Assembly (NCBI RefSeq): GCF_048593165.1
Contig: NZ_CP184271.1
Strand: one strand, 5' to 3'
DNA length: 64,000 bases
DNA from: Pectobacterium sp013449375
GTDB taxonomy: Bacteria; Pseudomonadota; Gammaproteobacteria; Enterobacterales; Enterobacteriaceae
Of the stretch, positions 17,871-26,812 are shown in pieces (position 1 is the stretch's first letter; each line of letters begins with the position of its first letter). The notes under the pieces are model-generated. The model made no database searches and had not been told where the DNA came from. It was given only the letters and a program-made list of their open reading frames with translations. Made by a program: the position numbers and the translations under genes.

Positions 17871-18298
17871 ACAACAGCGGCTTCTCTGGTTGCCTATATA
17901 TTCTTTGGTTGCCTATATAGAAGAAAAAGACATAAAAGAGCTTCTAAAAAACAGAAGGGTGATTTGCTTTTTTTATCATTGACGCAAAGCTCATTTCTCT
18001 CTATTTTAAACAAACGATTATTTTTTAATATTTCATTGATTTATAAGTAGTTAATCTAATTATAACGAAAGTGACAGACATAAATAGCCCGGTTATTCCT
18101 CAGCGCAAAAAAGGCGATGGCGAGCCTATCCCTGTTAAAAATGGCAAGTGAAACCGTTTTGTGGGATAGGCTTAACGCCCGCTAATGAGAAATGATTTTA
18201 CCCACAAACACAGGCTTCACTACATCAAACAGGCTTACCTTGTGTATGGCCACCCTTATATCTCTTAAAATAGTCAGTCAGCAGGAGTGAGTCAGGTA

Positions 18299-19321
18299 AT
18301 GATTCGGTTAGAAAACGTGAGCGTTGATTTTCCCGCCGGCAAAGCAGCACAGTCCAGAGCGGTAAACAACGTCAACCTGACCATTCAACAGGGGGAAGTT
18401 TTTGGGATTGTCGGCACCAGCGGCGCGGGGAAAAGTACGTTGCTGCGGACGATCAATTTATTGCAGCGCCCGACCGAAGGACGCGTATTTCTGGGCGATA
18501 CGCTGATTAGCGATGCGTCTGGCCGTGAACTGCGTCAGTATCGGCAGCGTATCGGGATGATATTCCAGCATTTTAATCTGATGCACACCCGTAATGTGTA
18601 TGACAACGTGGCGTTTAGCCTGCGTGCCGCGGGTAAGAGCAAAGAAGAAATCGCCTCGCGCGTGCCGGAAATTCTGGCTCTGGTCGGGTTGCAGGACAAA
18701 GGAACATCTTACCCAGCGCAGCTGAGCGGCGGGCAGAAACAGCGTGTTGGCATTGCTCGCGCCATCGCCAACCATCCCGAAGTGCTGTTGTGTGATGAAC
18801 CTACCTCGGCGCTGGATCTGGAAACGTCGGCTTCTATTCTGGCGCTATTGAAAAGCATCAATGTCCGGTTAGGTATCACGATCGTGCTTATTTCCCATGA
18901 GATGAGCGTGATTAAAAGTATTTGTCAGCGCATGGCGGTGATGACAGGCGGCAATATTGTGGAAGAGGGCGACGTCTTCACGATCTTTTCTTCGCCTCAG
19001 CATGCCTACACCAAACAGCTGGTTAGCCATACCAGTCCGGTCGAATTGCCAGAACGCTTTAAGCAGAATAATAAAGGTGTCTTGCTGAAAATACTCTTCG
19101 CCGATGACTCTGTCGAGCAGCCTATATTATCCGACGTGGCACAGCAATTTCAGGTATCGGTCAATATTCTGCACGGCAATATTGAATACATTAACGATCG
19201 CGCATTGGGGCATATTATCGCCCAGATTTCATACCGTGACGATCCTGCGGCGGATAATCTCGCAGCCGCTATTGCTTATATCCGACAGAATACTTTTGGG
19301 GTGGAGGTCATCAATGACTGA
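18299..19321 (+). CDS. MetN-like ABC transporter ATP-binding protein
   Basis: The ATPase has 340 residues: Walker A GTSGAGKST, Q-loop FQHFNLM, signature LSGGQKQRVGIARAIA, Walker B VLLCDEPTSALD and a C-terminal NIL-like regulatory domain (last about 80 residues). This is the MetN layout of the methionine uptake family. The ATG at 18299 gives the family N-terminus MIRLENVSV; the GTG at 18287 overlaps the AGGAG site itself. The ATPase overlaps the MetI-like gene by 8 bases. No MetJ-type operator (repeats of AGACGTCT) is visible upstream. Together with the racemase gene downstream, this suggests a substrate other than free methionine. Confidence 0.9.
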   Translation: MIRLENVSVDFPAGKAAQSRAVNNVNLTIQQGEVFGIVGTSGAGKSTLLRTINLLQRPTEGRVFLGDTLISDASGRELRQYRQRIGMIFQHFNLMHTRNVYDNVAFSLRAAGKSKEEIASRVPEILALVGLQDKGTSYPAQLSGGQKQRVGIARAIANHPEVLLCDEPTSALDLETSASILALLKSINVRLGITIVLISHEMSVIKSICQRMAVMTGGNIVEEGDVFTIFSSPQHAYTKQLVSHTSPVELPERFKQNNKGVLLKILFADDSVEQPILSDVAQQFQVSVNILHGNIEYINDRALGHIIAQISYRDDPAADNLAAAIAYIRQNTFGVEVIND

Positions 19322-19973
19322 GTTATGGGGTGAATTAGTTTTCGCCTTCGGTGAAACCTTCACGATGGTGTGTATTTCAACGCTGTGTGCGGTGATATTC
19401 GGCCTGCCGTTAGGTATCGCGATTTATGTGACCGATCGTCATTTATTCTGGCAAAACCGTTTTATCTATTTGGTATCAACCATTCTGGTAAACATTATCC
19501 GCTCGATTCCGTTTGTGATCCTGTTGGTGCTGCTGTTGCCATTAACACAGCTGCTGCTGGGGAACACAATTGGGCCGGTTGCGGCGGCGGTGCCGATGTC
19601 CGTCGCGGCGATTGCCTTTTATGCGCGTCTGGTGGATTCCGCGCTGCGTGAAGTCGATCCGGGCATTGTGGAAGCGGCGGAAGCCTTTGGTGCTAGCCCG
19701 ACGCGTATCATTGCGACCGTGCTGCTACCGGAAGCGTTGGCTGGATTATTACGCGGCCTGACGATCACGCTGGTCAGCCTGATTGGTTACTCTGCGATGG
19801 CGGGGATTGTCGGCGGCGGCGGTGTGGGCGATTTGGCGATCCGCTTCGGCTATTACCGTTATGAAACCGAAGTGATGGTGGTGACCGTGATTGCGCTGGT
19901 GGTGCTGGTGCAGATTGTGCAAACGCTGGGTGATTTGCTATCGCGGCGGGCAAATAAGCGCGAACGCCGCTAA
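19314..19973 (+). CDS. MetI-like ABC transporter permease
   Basis: The 219-residue inner-membrane permease has five predicted helices and the family EAA loop EAAEAFGASPTRIIATVLLPEA. It partners the ATPase with which it overlaps by 8 bases. The ATG at 19314 is used because earlier in-frame starts lie deep in the ATPase gene and would add a non-hydrophobic extension. MetQ-type binding protein follows only after an unrelated enzyme gene, which is unusual: metNIQ is normally contiguous. Confidence 0.9.
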   Translation: MTELWGELVFAFGETFTMVCISTLCAVIFGLPLGIAIYVTDRHLFWQNRFIYLVSTILVNIIRSIPFVILLVLLLPLTQLLLGNTIGPVAAAVPMSVAAIAFYARLVDSALREVDPGIVEAAEAFGASPTRIIATVLLPEALAGLLRGLTITLVSLIGYSAMAGIVGGGGVGDLAIRFGYYRYETEVMVVTVIALVVLVQIVQTLGDLLSRRANKRERR

Positions 19974-20014
19974 GCCACGACAGAATAGGGTATTCAGGGC
20001 AGCAGAGAGATGTC

Positions 20015-21127
20015 ATGAAAATAGACAAAATTGTATTAAGAAAAATGAAGATGGCGCTGAAAACGCCATTTACGACCAGCTTTGCGACGCAAACGGAGAA
20101 ACACTTCTCCATTGCGGAAGTTCACGCTGGCGGGCAAATTGGTTACGGTGATTGCTCGGCTATTTCTTTGCCGTTTTATAACGAAGAAACCAACGTCACC
20201 GCTTGGCATATTATGCGTGACTTCCTGATCCCGATGATTAAGCAGGCCGGAGATATTGAACATCCTTCGCAGGTTCGAGATATTTTTGCGCCAGTAAAAC
20301 GCAATAACTGCGCCAAAGCAGCCATCGAAGGCGGTATTTGGGATGCTTACGCAAAAATAAAAGGCGTACCGCTGCATCAACTGCTGGGCGGCGTACGAGA
20401 TAACGTCGAAGCGGGTGTCAGCATCGGTATTCAGGAAACGCCGGATAAATTAGTCAGCGTGGTCAATAATTTCCTGAACGAAGGCTACAAGCGCATCAAA
20501 ATAAAGATCAAACCAGGAAAAGACTACGACTATATTGCGGCGCTGCGTCAGACGTTTGGTGATATCACGCTGATGGTGGATGCCAATTCCGCCTACACCT
20601 TGGATGACATCGCTTTCTTTAAGCGCATTGATAAATTCAATCTGCTGATGATTGAGCAGCCGCTGGCGCACGACGATATTATCGATCACCGTAAACTTCA
20701 GGCCGCAGTGAATACACCGATCTGTCTGGATGAAAGTATTGCGTCGGTAGAAGACGCGCGTAAGGCGATCGAACTGGGCAGCGCCAAAATCATCAATATT
20801 AAAGTCGCGCGCGTGGGCGGTATTACTGAAACCAAGCTGATTCATGACTACTGTCAGGCGCACAATATTCCGGTGTGGTGCGGCGGTATGCTGGATACGG
20901 CGGTCGGTAAAGCGCACAACATTGCGGTGTCAACGCTGCCGAACTTTATCTACGCGCACGATATTCCGCCGTCTTCCCGCTACTGGCATGAAGACTTCAT
21001 GCTGCCATTTGTCGAACTGGACAAAGATAGCTGTGTGGCGGTGCCAAATAAGCCGGGAATCGGCTTCGAAATTAATCCTGAGCTGTACGACAAATATTGC
21101 TACGGGCAGGAAACCTTTTTGTTTTAA
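20015..21127 (+). CDS. Enolase-superfamily enzyme, N-acylamino-acid racemase / OSB-synthase / dipeptide-epimerase type
   Basis: The 370-residue protein has the muconate-lactonising-enzyme subgroup active site: KIKIK (162-166) on one face, metal ligands Asp189 (VDANS), Glu214 (IEQP) and Asp239 (LDES), and catalytic Lys263 on the other face (NIKVARVGG). Such enzymes make or use o-succinylbenzoate, racemise N-succinylamino acids or epimerise dipeptides. It is not in a menaquinone cluster. It sits between the permease and the binding protein of a MetNIQ-like importer, with an M20 peptidase nearby. N-acylamino acid or dipeptide racemisation is the preferred inference. Confidence 0.85.
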   Translation: MKIDKIVLRKMKMALKTPFTTSFATQTEKHFSIAEVHAGGQIGYGDCSAISLPFYNEETNVTAWHIMRDFLIPMIKQAGDIEHPSQVRDIFAPVKRNNCAKAAIEGGIWDAYAKIKGVPLHQLLGGVRDNVEAGVSIGIQETPDKLVSVVNNFLNEGYKRIKIKIKPGKDYDYIAALRQTFGDITLMVDANSAYTLDDIAFFKRIDKFNLLMIEQPLAHDDIIDHRKLQAAVNTPICLDESIASVEDARKAIELGSAKIINIKVARVGGITETKLIHDYCQAHNIPVWCGGMLDTAVGKAHNIAVSTLPNFIYAHDIPPSSRYWHEDFMLPFVELDKDSCVAVPNKPGIGFEINPELYDKYCYGQETFLF

Positions 21128-21262
21128 CGGATTATTGAATCAGCTTTTTTAGTAACCTTTTTTTAGTAAAACATGTGAGCAGTAAAACGTTATCCAACAC
21201 CAGGGAATAACGTTATAAAAATAGAATAGGGCGCTACGACGCCCATAACCGTTATACGACAT

Positions 21263-21374
21263 GGCAGCAGAGAGCGTGGGATAGAAGAGTAAAGCGTCCG
21301 CGCCAGGGATGGCGCGGCTCGAGCGTACAGGGATGTATTTACAGCGTCTTTACGATCTACCCACGTTCTCTGCC
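21263..21374 (+). other. Nested inverted repeat upstream of the MetQ-like gene
   Basis: An imperfect outer dyad, about 21263-21297 against 21343-21374 (GGCAG...GAGCGTGGG facing CCCACGTTCTC...TGCC), encloses a perfect inner stem CCGCGCCA (21298-21305) / TGGCGCGG (21310-21317). It fills much of the 335-base gap before the MetQ-like gene and could be a structured 5' leader or a small palindromic insertion. No gene is seen in this gap. Confidence 0.45.
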
Positions 21375-21462
21375 CGCCTTACTTCGTCATCAATATCATG
21401 GCACCTATTACGCCCCAAATAATGGTAAAGACTGACTCAATCAGACAGACAGGAACGCAACG

Positions 21463-22287
21463 ATGCGATTGAAAAAACTCATTCCACTCATGCTGGCGCT
21501 GGGTATCTCTCAGGTTTATGCGGCAGATGCAGGCAAAGAAATCACCATCGGTGTCTCGCCGGGGCCGTATGGCGATATGGTCACGAAAGCGATCAAACCA
21601 GAAATGGTGAAAAAAGGCTACGATGTGAAAGTGCGCGAATTCAGCGACTACATCCAGCCGAACCTGGCCTTGTCGAACAACAGTATCGACGCCAACCTGT
21701 TTCAAAACCGCCGCTATCTTGACCGTTTCAGCGCAGATAAAGGGCTGAAACTGGCGGAAGTGATCACCGTGCCGACGGCCAGCATGGGTTTTTACTCCAA
21801 CAAAGTGCGCTCGCTGAATGAGCTGAAAGCGGGCGACATCGTCACGCTGCCAAACGATCCCTCTAATCTGGCACGTTCGCTGGATTTTCTGCAAAAATAC
21901 GGCCTGATCAAGATCAACCCAGAGATTACGCCGACCAAAGCCTCGCTGCGCGATATCACGGAAAACCCGAAAGGGCTGGTCTTTAAGCCGCTGGAAGCGG
22001 CACAACTGCCACGTGCATTGGGTGGCGTAACAGGGTCGCTGATTAATGCCAACTTCGCGATGGCCGCTGGCCTGAATCTGTCTGATGCCATTCAACTGGA
22101 TGTGCTGCCGGAAGACCTGAAAAACATGATCGTCGTGCGGGCGGAAGATGCTGATAAACCGTTTGCTCAAGATCTGAAAGCCGCCGTTCAATCTCCGGAA
22201 TTCGCCGCGTTCTTTGAAGACAAAAACTCCATGTTCCACGCGTTCCAGAAGCCGGAGTGGATGAAGAAAGGCGCGCCATCCGAGTAA
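21463..22287 (+). CDS. MetQ-like periplasmic substrate-binding protein
   Basis: This 274-residue protein belongs to the NLPA/MetQ family: ITIGVSPGPYGDM at the mature N-terminus, GDIVTLPNDPSNLARSL mid-protein and the family length. The signal peptide (MRLKKLIPLMLALGISQVYA) ends in a signal-peptidase I site near residue 20, with no lipobox cysteine. MetQ of E. coli is a lipoprotein, so this one should be soluble in the periplasm. It completes the importer begun by the ATPase and permease at 18299-19973. A perfect 18-bp hairpin follows. Confidence 0.9.
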   Translation: MRLKKLIPLMLALGISQVYAADAGKEITIGVSPGPYGDMVTKAIKPEMVKKGYDVKVREFSDYIQPNLALSNNSIDANLFQNRRYLDRFSADKGLKLAEVITVPTASMGFYSNKVRSLNELKAGDIVTLPNDPSNLARSLDFLQKYGLIKINPEITPTKASLRDITENPKGLVFKPLEAAQLPRALGGVTGSLINANFAMAAGLNLSDAIQLDVLPEDLKNMIVVRAEDADKPFAQDLKAAVQSPEFAAFFEDKNSMFHAFQKPEWMKKGAPSE

Positions 22288-22315
22288 ACGACTCCCGAAC
22301 CGGTTGACGCTATTA

Positions 22316-22356
22316 CCCGATATTACTATGGTAGTTATTACCATAGTAATATCGGG
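22316..22356 (+). terminator. Perfect 18-bp hairpin followed by T-run, terminator of the MetQ-like gene
   Basis: CCCGATATTACTATGGTA (22316-22333) pairs perfectly with its complement at 22339-22356 around a 5-base loop and is followed by CATTTTTTA. It lies 28 bases past the stop and just before the toxin gene. Confidence 0.8.
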
Positions 22357-22375
22357 CATTTTTTATGGCAAAAAC

Positions 22376-22765
22376 ATGGGACAAAAAAGGATTTTTGTTG
22401 AGCGTCACTACGATAAATCTCGTAGAAAATCAGGCATAACCGATCAACAGTTACGTGATATTGCGGCAGACATTATTGATCATCCAGATAAAGGAGGCCT
22501 CGGTGGTGGTGTTTATAAAAAGCGCGTGGCTACCCGTTTGGGTAAACGCGGTGGTGCCCGGACAATAGTGGCTTATCATCGAGAAGGTAAGGTGTTTTTC
22601 TTTGAAGGATGGGAGAAAAACACGGTATCAACGCGTGGGAAAGAAATTCCCGATGATGTATTGGCGGCTTTTAAAATTGCGTCAACGGTGTTTAAAAATA
22701 AATCTGATGCCGATCTCGAAACAGACCTTAAAAACAAAGAGCTTGTTGAGGTGATAAATGGTTGA
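22376..22765 (+). CDS. RelE-type toxin of a type II toxin-antitoxin pair
   Basis: The 129-residue protein has the RelE-like pattern for this family: a basic N-terminal half (KKRVATRLGKRGGARTIVAY), then VFFFEGWEKN and a helical C-terminus. Such toxins cleave ribosome-bound mRNA. The ATG at 22376 is used because the longer frame from 22304 reads through the terminator hairpin. No good ribosome-binding site is visible. It overlaps the XRE-family gene downstream by 8 bases, in toxin-first order as in HigBA systems. Confidence 0.8.
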   Translation: MGQKRIFVERHYDKSRRKSGITDQQLRDIAADIIDHPDKGGLGGGVYKKRVATRLGKRGGARTIVAYHREGKVFFFEGWEKNTVSTRGKEIPDDVLAAFKIASTVFKNKSDADLETDLKNKELVEVING

Positions 22766-23078
22766 TAAGCGCTTATTAAATATACAGAGTATGATTCAGC
22801 GTCAACATGCCGCAGGTACGGCCAGTGACGTTGATCTTGACGCTATCAATCGCTTGGTAGCTGAAAGTCAAAAAACGGAATCACGCGCCAGCATGGACGC
22901 GAGCAGAGTGCGAGCCATCCGTGAGCGTGAAAAAATTAGTCAAAGCCAACTAGCTGGCATCATTAATATGTCGGCCAACAGCGTTCAGAAATGGGAACGT
23001 GGAGTAAGCGCACCAACGGGTGCGGCATTACGAATACTGGAAGTTATTGAGAGGAAAGGGTTAAGTGCTATTCTTTGA
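22758..23078 (+). CDS. XRE-family antitoxin
   Basis: The 106-residue protein carries a Cro/CI helix-turn-helix in its C-terminal half (VRAIREREKISQSQLAGIIN then SVQKWERG), with an N-terminal arm that may wrap the toxin. HigA-type antitoxins neutralise the toxin and repress the operon. It overlaps the RelE-type gene by 8 bases and is followed by a strong terminator. Confidence 0.85.
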   Translation: MVDKRLLNIQSMIQRQHAAGTASDVDLDAINRLVAESQKTESRASMDASRVRAIREREKISQSQLAGIINMSANSVQKWERGVSAPTGAALRILEVIERKGLSAIL

Positions 23079-23138
23079 TGATGGAATAACGAAAGATAAA
23101 TGATTATTTCATTGGAGGGTGTAATTAAAATTGTGTTT

Positions 23139-23164
23139 AGTGGCCGTTTAATACGGCCACTTTT
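23139..23164 (+). terminator. Rho-independent terminator after the toxin-antitoxin operon
   Basis: AGTGGCCGT (23139-23147) pairs with ACGGCCACT (23153-23161) around a 5-base loop and runs into TTTT. It sits 60 bases past the antitoxin stop. Confidence 0.8.
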
Positions 23165-23196
23165 GTGTGTATAGCAATGAACTCAGCTTCTAAACA

Positions 23197-24615
23197 TCAC
23201 CTCTGATTCGCATATTCTCGGTGTTCTTCTAATAGCGTATCTCCTTGTTCCCCCAGTTCCCAGAACAGGCCAGTCATGATCGCTAATCCTTCGCGGGCGA
23301 CGGATTTCAGCAGGTGTTCGTTAACCGCGTGCTGGCCGCATGCCGGGTAGGAGTGCGGGATCCACAGCGTCGGCAAGCCGAGGATGTCGGCGAAAACATC
23401 ATTAGGCAGCGAGCCACCCAGATTCGGTAGTAGCGCGGGTTGCTTGCCGCTGATGTGCTGCATCAGTGCCAGCGTCCAGTTCACCAGCGGATCTTCCGGG
23501 TTAAAGCGCGTCGCCGGAGAAGTGTTAAGTATCTCAATCTCTACCTGCGTGAAGCCGTGCTGGTCGAGGTGCTGGCGCACATGTTGCGCCAGAAGCGACC
23601 AGTCGGTACCGACGACAAAGCGTAACTGACAAATCGCCGTGGCGTCGGCGGGAATCGCGTTCACTGGCTTGTGCGGATTGCCGGTAATGAACGACAACAC
23701 TTCCAGCGTGTTCCAACCGAATAACCGCTCGGCAGGCGTGAGTCCCTCTGCGCCCCAGTTCACGTCAATCGCCGGGTCGTCCTCACCACCAGCGGGATCG
23801 ATTGTGCTGAGGATTTCGCGTAGCGCGGGCGTTAACGGCGGTGGCAGCAGGGCATCGATCTTCATCCGTCCTTGTCCGTCGACCAGACTGGCGACAGCGT
23901 TCGCCAACTGTGTCCCCGGATTGCTCAATAGCCCACCCCAGTTGCCAGAATGGTAGGCCTGCTCGCGTGCCTTAATGCGTAAGCGGAAATTGACGCAGCC
24001 GCGAGAGCCAAGGAACAGTGTCGGGCGCCCCGCGCTGAGGCGCGGCCCGTCGGAGGCGATAAAGATATCGGCTGCCAGCGCCTGCTTGTGCTGTTGGCAC
24101 AGCTCGGCAAGCCCCGGTGAACCAATTTCTTCGCCCATCTCGAACAGCAGTTTGCAGTTGAAGCCCAGACGCTGCCCACGCGCCTGATATACCTGTTCCA
24201 GCGCCATCAGATTAATACTGTGCTGGCCTTTGTTATCCGCGCTGCCGCGCCCGTACCAGTGGTCGCCTTCCTCCACCAATTCCCACGGTTTTAGCCCATC
24301 ACGCCAGTTTTCTTCATCACCGAAAACTACATCCCCGTGACCGTAAGACAGCACGGTAGGCAGGCTGGGGTCTTCAATACGTTCGGCCAACAGAAAAGGA
24401 GGATGGCGGTCGTCTGACGAGGTGATGAACGTGACGCTGAACCCCATGGCCTGCAACGCGGGTTGGATCTCATCAGCCAGATAGCGGTTCAGTGCACGCT
24501 GGTTACCGGCTTTCTGGCTCTCGCTGGCGTGGGCAATACGCCGGGCCAACGTCTGTTTAAATTCTCCGCGATCGAAACGTTCACAGGCGATACGAATAAG
24601 GTCTGCGCTGGTCAT
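23197..24615 (-). CDS. M20-family metallopeptidase
   Basis: The 472-residue zinc hydrolase of the M20 family has the metal-site segments GHGDVV (His93, Asp95), GRGSADNKG (Asp127) and GEEIG (Glu162-Glu163) and a dimerisation domain in the middle third. Relatives are dipeptidases, carboxypeptidases or N-acyl-amino-acid deacylases. Proximity to an N-acylamino-acid-racemase-like enzyme suggests hydrolysis of a dipeptide or N-acyl amino acid, but this is inference. It is divergent from a LysR gene across 141 bases, the usual position for its regulator. Confidence 0.9.
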   Translation of the reverse strand: MTSADLIRIACERFDRGEFKQTLARRIAHASESQKAGNQRALNRYLADEIQPALQAMGFSVTFITSSDDRHPPFLLAERIEDPSLPTVLSYGHGDVVFGDEENWRDGLKPWELVEEGDHWYGRGSADNKGQHSINLMALEQVYQARGQRLGFNCKLLFEMGEEIGSPGLAELCQQHKQALAADIFIASDGPRLSAGRPTLFLGSRGCVNFRLRIKAREQAYHSGNWGGLLSNPGTQLANAVASLVDGQGRMKIDALLPPPLTPALREILSTIDPAGGEDDPAIDVNWGAEGLTPAERLFGWNTLEVLSFITGNPHKPVNAIPADATAICQLRFVVGTDWSLLAQHVRQHLDQHGFTQVEIEILNTSPATRFNPEDPLVNWTLALMQHISGKQPALLPNLGGSLPNDVFADILGLPTLWIPHSYPACGQHAVNEHLLKSVAREGLAIMTGLFWELGEQGDTLLEEHREYANQR

Positions 24616-24756
24616 GCCTTTCCTTGCTGGATAATGTGCCGAAGTTACCGATATTTAAAGAAAAAATGAGTTTTGCAACAATAATAAAAATTGCAATCAA
24701 GCTTTGCTTTTAATATAAACCTTCACATCCCCGCTCTGTCTGAAAGGAACGCCGCC

Positions 24757-25692
24757 GTGCACAGCACCGAGATTCGTTATTTTCTGGTGGTCGCCACCAC
24801 CGGTTCGCTTAGCGCCGCCAGTCAGCACCTGTTTGTCGCCGTTTCTGCGATCAGCCGTCAAATCCAGCGGCTGGAGGAACGCATCGGCGTACCACTGTTC
24901 GAGCGTCACGCGCGTGGCATGGTGTTAAACGATGCCGGCCGCATTCTGGAAAACCATGTGCGCAAGAGCATGATGGACATGGATGCCGCCGTGGCGGAGA
25001 TTCAGGGGCTGAAAGCCAGCCGTCGGGCGCTGCTGCGCATCGGCTGCACGGAAGGGATGGCGTTTGATCTGCTGCCGACGCTGTTTGCGCGTTTCCGTCA
25101 GCATGACCCGGATACCACCTTTGCACTAAAAGTGGACTCGGCGATGCAGGTGTCCCAGATGATCCGTAATGGCGAAGTGGATATCGCACTCCAGTTTGCG
25201 CTGGCACCTGAACAGGGGGTAAATGTCGAGCTGACGCTGCCTGCACCGCTGATGCTGCTGATGTCTGACGATCATCCGCTGGCGCAGCAGTCTATTCAAC
25301 TGGCTGATCTGCATCCTTTCCCGCTGGCGCTGCCCGAACCTTCGACCACGCTGCGCCAGCTGTTTGACCTCTCATGCCGCATGAACGGTACTTTTCTGGA
25401 GCCGACGCTGTGCTGCAACAACTTCACCACGCTTTATTACTATGCGATGAGCACGCCGGGGGCGGTCACCGCCTGTAGTTTCTATTCCGTGATGTACAAG
25501 TGCTTACAGCAGCCGATGCGCCTGAAACCGCTGAACATCAGGCAGCTTGACCAGCGTTCGCTTCAGATTCAAACGTTGGCAGGGAAAGCCCATGCGCCCC
25601 AGCAACAGGCTTTTCTGGATTTCATGATGGCGGAGCTGCGTCAGGGGGAAGCGTATTATCTGAGCCAGGTGGCGACGGATGCGACTCATTGA
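24757..25692 (+). CDS. LysR-family transcriptional regulator
   Basis: The protein has 311 residues from the GTG at 24757, with the LysR N-terminal winged helix-turn-helix (VHSTEIRYFLVVATTGSLSA, then SAISRQIQRLEERIG) and an effector-binding domain of about 220 residues. GTG is preferred because AAAGGAAC precedes it at the right distance. The in-frame TTG at 24691 has no such site. Its divergent neighbour, the M20 peptidase gene, is the likely target. Its 3' end faces the end of the type III operon 30 bases away, and no terminator is visible between them. Confidence 0.92.
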   Translation: MHSTEIRYFLVVATTGSLSAASQHLFVAVSAISRQIQRLEERIGVPLFERHARGMVLNDAGRILENHVRKSMMDMDAAVAEIQGLKASRRALLRIGCTEGMAFDLLPTLFARFRQHDPDTTFALKVDSAMQVSQMIRNGEVDIALQFALAPEQGVNVELTLPAPLMLLMSDDHPLAQQSIQLADLHPFPLALPEPSTTLRQLFDLSCRMNGTFLEPTLCCNNFTTLYYYAMSTPGAVTACSFYSVMYKCLQQPMRLKPLNIRQLDQRSLQIQTLAGKAHAPQQQAFLDFMMAELRQGEAYYLSQVATDATH

Positions 25693-25722
25693 CGTCGCGC
25701 TGATTTTACGTCTTTTTCACCC

Positions 25723-26802
25723 TTATTCTATCTCAATAATGTCGCGTTTTTGCTCGTCTTCGAGCTGGCGCAGGACGCGATACACCTGCGCTACGGCCTG
25801 AAGCGTTTCGCGTGGAATGTAGTGGCCCTCCGGCGTGGTGCGATACAGCGTGCGGGTCAGCCAAATGAAGCGGATCACCGGGATGTCGGCTTTTTTCGCC
25901 TGCGCAATAAGTTCCTGCGCCGCACTATCTTCCCCCTTAAACAAAATGCGCGGTAGCGGCGTTTTGCCGGGACGATAGTAAAGCCCCACCGCATAGTGCG
26001 TCGGGTTAACCAGCAGCATATCGGCGTCTTCGACTTTTACTTTGGGGCGCGGCGCGGCAGGTTCGTTCATCAATTCGTGCGCCAGCGATTTGCGGTGGCC
26101 TTTCATGTGCGGATCGCCTTCGGAATCCTTGTGCTCGTTGCGTAAATCCTCATGGCTCATACGCTGCTGCTTGAGAAAGAAATATTTTTGCAGGCCAAAA
26201 TCCAGTGCGGACAGCACCAGCAGTGCTGTTAGCGTGGTACGGGCAATGCGCGTCAATAGCGCTTTCACCCCTTGCCAGAAACCGTGTAGATCGCCATAGG
26301 CCAATTCGACCAGCGCTTCCAGCTCCGGCACCACCACTTTATAAAAGACTGTGCCAATCACCACGGCTTTCAGGATATTGGTCAGCATTTCCACCAGCTT
26401 ACGCATCGAAAACATCTGCTTAAACTGGTTAATCGGGTTCAGCCGATTGAGATCGAGCTTCAGCGCTTCGGGTGCAAACAGCGGGCCATACTGGAGCCAG
26501 CCGCCGACCACGCGCAGCAGCACGGCAATGGCGGCGGCTAACAGGCAGAGCGTGCCCGCCAGCACGGCGGCGTCGTGAAAGACTTCTTTTGCTACCTGCG
26601 CAAACGGGGCATCCAGCCGTTGCAGCGGCAGTTGCACCAGGGCTTGCAGTTTCCCCATGGTGCTGTCTGCCAGCGCCAGTACGCATTCCAGCAGGCCGAC
26701 GCAGATCAGCAGTTTGGGCACATCCTGACTTTGCCCGACTTCCCCTTTACGGCGCGCGTCTTCGAGCTTTTTCTCTGTGGGTTCTTCCGTTTTCTCGCTC
26801 AT
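25723..26802 (-). CDS. hrcU: Type III secretion export-gate switch protein HrcU (SctU)
   Basis: 359 residues from the ATG at 26802; a longer frame to 26835 would add an unrelated leader. The N-terminus SEKTEEPTEKKLEDARRKG and four membrane helices (about residues 30-200) match the SctU/FlhB family. The self-cleaving NPTH motif is at residues 266-269 in the cytoplasmic domain. After cleavage it switches substrate specificity from early to late substrates, together with HrpP. It is the last gene of the leftward hrpJ-hrcU operon, 10 bases after hrcT. Confidence 0.97.
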   Translation of the reverse strand: MSEKTEEPTEKKLEDARRKGEVGQSQDVPKLLICVGLLECVLALADSTMGKLQALVQLPLQRLDAPFAQVAKEVFHDAAVLAGTLCLLAAAIAVLLRVVGGWLQYGPLFAPEALKLDLNRLNPINQFKQMFSMRKLVEMLTNILKAVVIGTVFYKVVVPELEALVELAYGDLHGFWQGVKALLTRIARTTLTALLVLSALDFGLQKYFFLKQQRMSHEDLRNEHKDSEGDPHMKGHRKSLAHELMNEPAAPRPKVKVEDADMLLVNPTHYAVGLYYRPGKTPLPRILFKGEDSAAQELIAQAKKADIPVIRFIWLTRTLYRTTPEGHYIPRETLQAVAQVYRVLRQLEDEQKRDIIEIE

Positions 26803-26812
26803 CGCTTCTGCC

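Larger units (their letters stand above)
17316..18298. other. AT-rich gene-free stretch with short tandem repeat
   Basis: Nearly 1 kb between the chemoreceptor and the MetN-like gene. It contains the chemoreceptor promoter region, homopolymeric T/A runs (17580-17620), the remnant described separately at 17731-17870, and two 14-base copies of TGGTTGCCTATATA at 17887-17900 and 17906-17919. No intact gene is supported. Confidence 0.6.
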
